DNA from: UBA6244 sp965140775
GTDB taxonomy: Bacteria > Bacteroidota > Bacteroidia > Bacteroidales > F082
Reading direction: 5' to 3'
Length of the DNA stretch: 64,000 nt
Assembly: GCA_965140775.1 (NCBI GenBank)
Contig: OZ223471.1
Span: 1,736,001 to 1,800,000 of the forward strand
Shown here in pieces: positions 61,103 through 64,000 of this stretch (position 1 is the first letter of the stretch; each line of letters starts with the position of its first letter). A program made the position numbers and the translations under genes. The notes under the pieces were generated by a model that was not told where the DNA came from, ran no database searches, and saw only the letters and a program-made list of their open reading frames with translations.

Positions 61103-61360
61103 ATAAAAAACGGGATTCCTTCACGCTTTTTCGTTGCCCATCGGACATACCATTCCCTTTCGGAAAAGAAAACCTTTTTCGGGCGACCTGAGTTACATCA
61201 TGTCAAAGAACGTGTGGTAAGAATTTTTCATTCTAAAGCCACGGCAATTGCCATCGATGGGGAGCCACGGCAAAACGAAATATTTGTACGCTTCAAATGC
61301 ACAAAACAAAAAATATTCCTAGCTTTACCACACCAAAAAACCGATGATCCATTACAATGA
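61103..61360 (+). pseudogene. Possible gene remnant joined to repeat B
   Basis: An open stretch without a credible start, ending at TGA 61358-61360. It encodes RPELHHVKERVVRIFHSKA and then TAIAIDGEPRQNE, which faintly recalls the end of diacylglycerol/lipid kinase (YegS/DgkB) proteins. The last 18 codons run into repeat B. This is a weak similarity from memory; it may be noncoding. Confidence 0.25.
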
Positions 61361-61490
61361 AACAAGGAGTTGATTTCAAACTTATAGAATTATTTAAAGA
61401 TGGATATCTTCCACGTAATGAGGCATAAAGAAAGGCCAAAAAAGTTTTTTGCGGAGAGGGTACAAAGGAAATATAATCAGATGTGGGTAT
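61305..61490 (+). repeat. Dispersed repeat B, copy 2
   Basis: Partner of 56144-56329. It precedes the next accessory gene by 98 bases, the same arrangement as copy 1 (87 bases). Confidence 0.8.
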
Positions 61491-61588
61491 ATATTCGTTG
61501 TGCGGTATTAAAGAAGAAAAATTAACTGATAGAAAAATTATTGCCATTCTTGGAATACACACTTATATTACACTAAAACGATAGATTT

Positions 61589-62137
61589 ATGGAAATTGAT
61601 AACTCAAAAAAAATAGAAGAAGAAATCAGACAATTTAAGTTGTATAAAATTCAAACTGTTGAGGCTAAAATTAGAGAATATGACAATATATTCAATACAA
61701 TTAAAGAAAATAATGTAATCAAATTCACCAAAAATGCTTCATCAAATATTTTAAGAATTATTTTTTTCTTTGTGACTCTTGCCATGTTTTTAGCTGGGAT
61801 ATTCTTTATGTTTCCTGAACATATTATAAAAATAATGGAAGGAAGTGGAGAATATTTTTCAGAGCGGGAAAAAAGAGACTTTATATTAACAACACCTTAT
61901 TTGGGATATGTTTTAATATCAGTATCGATACTCTTTGGGTTTATTACTTCACTTTTAAAGAAAAATATTCGCAAAAGAAACACCATCTACAATTTGTCAA
62001 AACTACTTAATGAGGTAATCGATTATATGAGCGAGAATGTGAAAGAAGATAAGAAGAAATATGAATATTTTGTAGACAGTAATGCAGATATTGATATGCG
62101 AAAAATCAATAATATCACCACACAACAAAAAATATAG
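61589..62137 (+). CDS. Accessory hypothetical membrane protein
   Basis: A 182-residue protein, not recognised. An N-terminal helical part rich in Lys/Glu/Ile (residues 1-50) is followed by two transmembrane helices at about 56-78 (IIFFFVTLAMFLAGIFFMF) and 105-122 (YLGYVLISVSILFGFITSLL), and a charged cytoplasmic tail. AT content is high. Confidence 0.7.
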   Translation: MEIDNSKKIEEEIRQFKLYKIQTVEAKIREYDNIFNTIKENNVIKFTKNASSNILRIIFFFVTLAMFLAGIFFMFPEHIIKIMEGSGEYFSEREKRDFILTTPYLGYVLISVSILFGFITSLLKKNIRKRNTIYNLSKLLNEVIDYMSENVKEDKKKYEYFVDSNADIDMRKINNITTQQKI

Positions 62138-62280
62138 TACATTTAGCATAAAGTGCCAAATTTGAACGACATAAAATTTATTAAGCAGCTTGGTAACTTG
62201 AAAAGTAGGAGTTTTAAATTGCCCTACGTTTCTTATCGCCAACCGATGTAAGCTATTTTGAAAAACTACAATAATCGATA

Positions 62281-63633
62281 ATGAACCCGTCTAATTCGAC
62301 AAACAGAACGTATCTGAAGATATTTCTACTACTTAATTTACTTTGTTTTGCGGCATTTATTTCCCATGCGCAGGACAATCTTGTTATTTATGGGAAAATT
62401 GGAAATCAGGTAACCGGTATCCCGATTGAAGGCGTAAACATCAGATTACAAGACACCTATGTCGGAGCGTCTACCAACTTCCAAGGTGTTTTTGAATTAA
62501 AGGTAAGTAGCTTTCCTGCAACTCTTATTATTACTCATATTGGTTATTCTGGACAGCAAATTATTGTAGCGCAACCTCAGACTGATACAGTGAGTGTTTT
62601 GCTAAGCCCGAGAATGATCACCTTAGGTGAAACGGAAATAACAGCTGAAAATCAAAAGGTTTTTAAAGGAAAAGAACAAGAAATAATCGATTATGAATTT
62701 CAGGGTACGAACCTGCTTATTCTATCATACAACGTTAAAAAGAACTGCAATGAATTAATTTTGACAGATGAGCATTTCGACACAATACAAATTCAGGATA
62801 TTTCCTATTTAAAGAATCCTAAACGACTTTTTAAAGACTGTACAGGCGGTTGTCATGTATTAACAAATGATTCAGCATATCAGGTATATTTCGACAATCA
62901 ATCAATCCAACTAATTTACCCAATCAATTTAGATAAATTCTTCCTTATACTCGGTGACTGTTTATTCGAGACCAGTACCCATGTCGCTTTTGAGAGAAAA
63001 TCAAATAATACACCCAGTAAAGATTATGCCGCACGCGATGTTTCTGACTTACCATCTTTGAGTTCCGGAAATGAAAAATGGAACCACCTATTTTATTTAA
63101 TCAATAAAAACACCCATGTGACAACAATCTTAAACCATGTCTATGAGTGGAAAAAAAAGAGGGATGCTTTTGATCATGCATTATTTGTTGCTCCTGGTTC
63201 GCAAAGAAGTTTTGGTGACATACTTAGGTTTTCAGAAATGGTTTACTATAAGCCTGCTTTTCAGACGCTTAAACTGCTTAACGATACAATTTACTATTTC
63301 AATCATTTAGAATCACGAATTGATGTTTATTCTGACAGCATTGTTCTAATCGATACGGTTCATATTGATTACCATAACTTACAAAACTGGAAGCAAGTAA
63401 TAATTACTGATGAAGTGAAGAACAAAGCGTATACTGTTTTTGCGATTGGAGCTAAATATTCGGTTAACGAAATCAACCTACATAATGGATCACAGAAAGA
63501 AATCTGTAGAATTGAAAAACTGTTTCCAAATAAAATCAGAATAAATAATGGCTACTTGTACTTTTTATATAATGATCTGAACAATGCATATGGTAGAAAG
63601 CAACTGTACCAGTTAGAATTATCAATCTATTAG
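62281..63633 (+). CDS. Secreted carboxypeptidase-like-domain protein
   Basis: A 450-residue protein with an N-terminal signal sequence (LLCFAAFISHAQ), then a CarboxypepD_reg-like domain at about 38-115: GKIGNQVTGIPIEGVNIRL, GVFELKVSSFPATLIITHIG, VSVLLSPRMITLGETEI. The following 330 residues are beta-rich and read like an irregular propeller (IIDYEFQGTNLLILSYNVKK, NGYLYFLYNDLNNAYGRKQL). It resembles surface proteins of unknown function common in the phylum. No TonB plug or barrel is present. Confidence 0.8.
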   Translation: MNPSNSTNRTYLKIFLLLNLLCFAAFISHAQDNLVIYGKIGNQVTGIPIEGVNIRLQDTYVGASTNFQGVFELKVSSFPATLIITHIGYSGQQIIVAQPQTDTVSVLLSPRMITLGETEITAENQKVFKGKEQEIIDYEFQGTNLLILSYNVKKNCNELILTDEHFDTIQIQDISYLKNPKRLFKDCTGGCHVLTNDSAYQVYFDNQSIQLIYPINLDKFFLILGDCLFETSTHVAFERKSNNTPSKDYAARDVSDLPSLSSGNEKWNHLFYLINKNTHVTTILNHVYEWKKKRDAFDHALFVAPGSQRSFGDILRFSEMVYYKPAFQTLKLLNDTIYYFNHLESRIDVYSDSIVLIDTVHIDYHNLQNWKQVIITDEVKNKAYTVFAIGAKYSVNEINLHNGSQKEICRIEKLFPNKIRINNGYLYFLYNDLNNAYGRKQLYQLELSIY

Positions 63634-64000
63634 TTTGATTGACGATACGAACTAAATGAATATCAGTGAAATAATAATAAACTGTTTACAATAAATAGAG
63701 GGCTCTGAACAGCACCCTGCGCGCAGTCCCGCATTCGCAGCATTGAACTATTTTCGACAAACTCATTGCATCGCATCCGTCGGACGTCGGATGATGCACT
63801 TAATGAAACTAAGGGTTGTTTCTTGCTTGTGTGTTGTTGATTATTCAAATCACGAGGAATTTACGGGTGATAAAATGCCTATCATGTGTAAGAATGCCTA
63901 CCTTTGGTTCGATATTTTTTTGCTAACCGCCGGAGGCGAATTTATTTCACCAAATTACAGTGCATTTGATATATAGTGTAGAAAATGAATAATATAGCAA
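63634..64000. other. Intergenic end of window
   Basis: 367 bases without a convincing gene. A hairpin CATCCG-TCGGACGT-CGGATG lies at about 63774-63793. Nothing else is recognised. Confidence 0.5.

Noticed and set aside
60945..61148. Minus-strand frame as a transposase remnant
   Set aside because: No catalytic or DNA-binding motif can be recognised, the frame covers part of repeat A, and no terminal inverted repeats are seen.
56144..61490. Calling the accessory array an integron outright
   Set aside because: No integrase gene is in the window, the repeat is longer than usual attC sites, one gene (58805-60085) lacks a following repeat, and the box matches are short enough to be chance.

Overview
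The window reads as a chromosomal segment of a Bacteroidota bacterium, most likely of the Bacteroidales/Marinilabiliales type. The evidence is a type IX secretion sorting domain on a secreted protein, outer-membrane proteins typical of the phylum (TonB-dependent receptor with carboxypeptidase-like N-terminus, Porin_10-like barrel, OprO/P-like porin), promoters of the TTG-N16-19-TAnnTTTG type, the 16S-Ile-Ala-23S-5S operon, and intergenic regions rich in palindromic and low-complexity repeats. Genus cannot be given from sequence reading alone.

Layout. 1-6.5 kb (minus): a truncated secreted protein, a BamA/TamA-like surface protein, and a transketolase split into two genes with a von Willebrand A gene between them. 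6.6-13.5 kb (plus): a six-gene run with a NagZ-like glycosidase fused to a serine beta-lactamase-like domain, a membrane protein, a rhomboid protease, a chagasin-like inhibitor lipoprotein, glycerol kinase and an outer-membrane protein. 13.5-16 kb: palindromic repeats, a DUF3137 membrane protein and a RelE/ParE toxin-antitoxin pair lying between two 122-bp direct repeats. 16-27 kb (minus): a one-strand block with a phosphorus theme: DUF47 protein, a PiT phosphate transporter fused to a LuxR-type DNA-binding domain, a double-domain adenylate kinase, an OprO/P-like porin, a lamin-tail lipoprotein, an SdiA-regulated-type lipoprotein, three CYTH or CYTH-like proteins and an SLC13 permease.

27-40 kb: an unknown membrane protein, PEP carboxykinase, pyruvate phosphate dikinase, 1.2 kb of repeats, the two saccharopine-pathway lysine-catabolic genes, a TerB-DnaJ protein and a Porin_10-like barrel. 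40.6-46.3 kb (minus): one rRNA operon with two tandem promoters and a tRNA-Ile fragment interrupted by a palindrome. 46.4-55.4 kb (minus): YaaA, a TonB-dependent receptor with a partner lipoprotein behind a possible Pho-box-like promoter, two small secreted proteins, repeats and a DUF4301 protein. 55.6-64 kb (plus): two tRNA-Leu genes, then an AT-rich accessory stretch of six mostly unrecognised secreted or membrane genes. In it one repeat family sits just downstream of three of the genes and another lies upstream of two, giving a cassette-like arrangement.

The best candidates for new biology are the 16-27 kb phosphorus block, especially the PiT-LuxR fusion and the CYTH trio next to a porin, and the repeat-punctuated accessory array at 56-62 kb. 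Functional links inside both are inferred from gene order and have not been shown.
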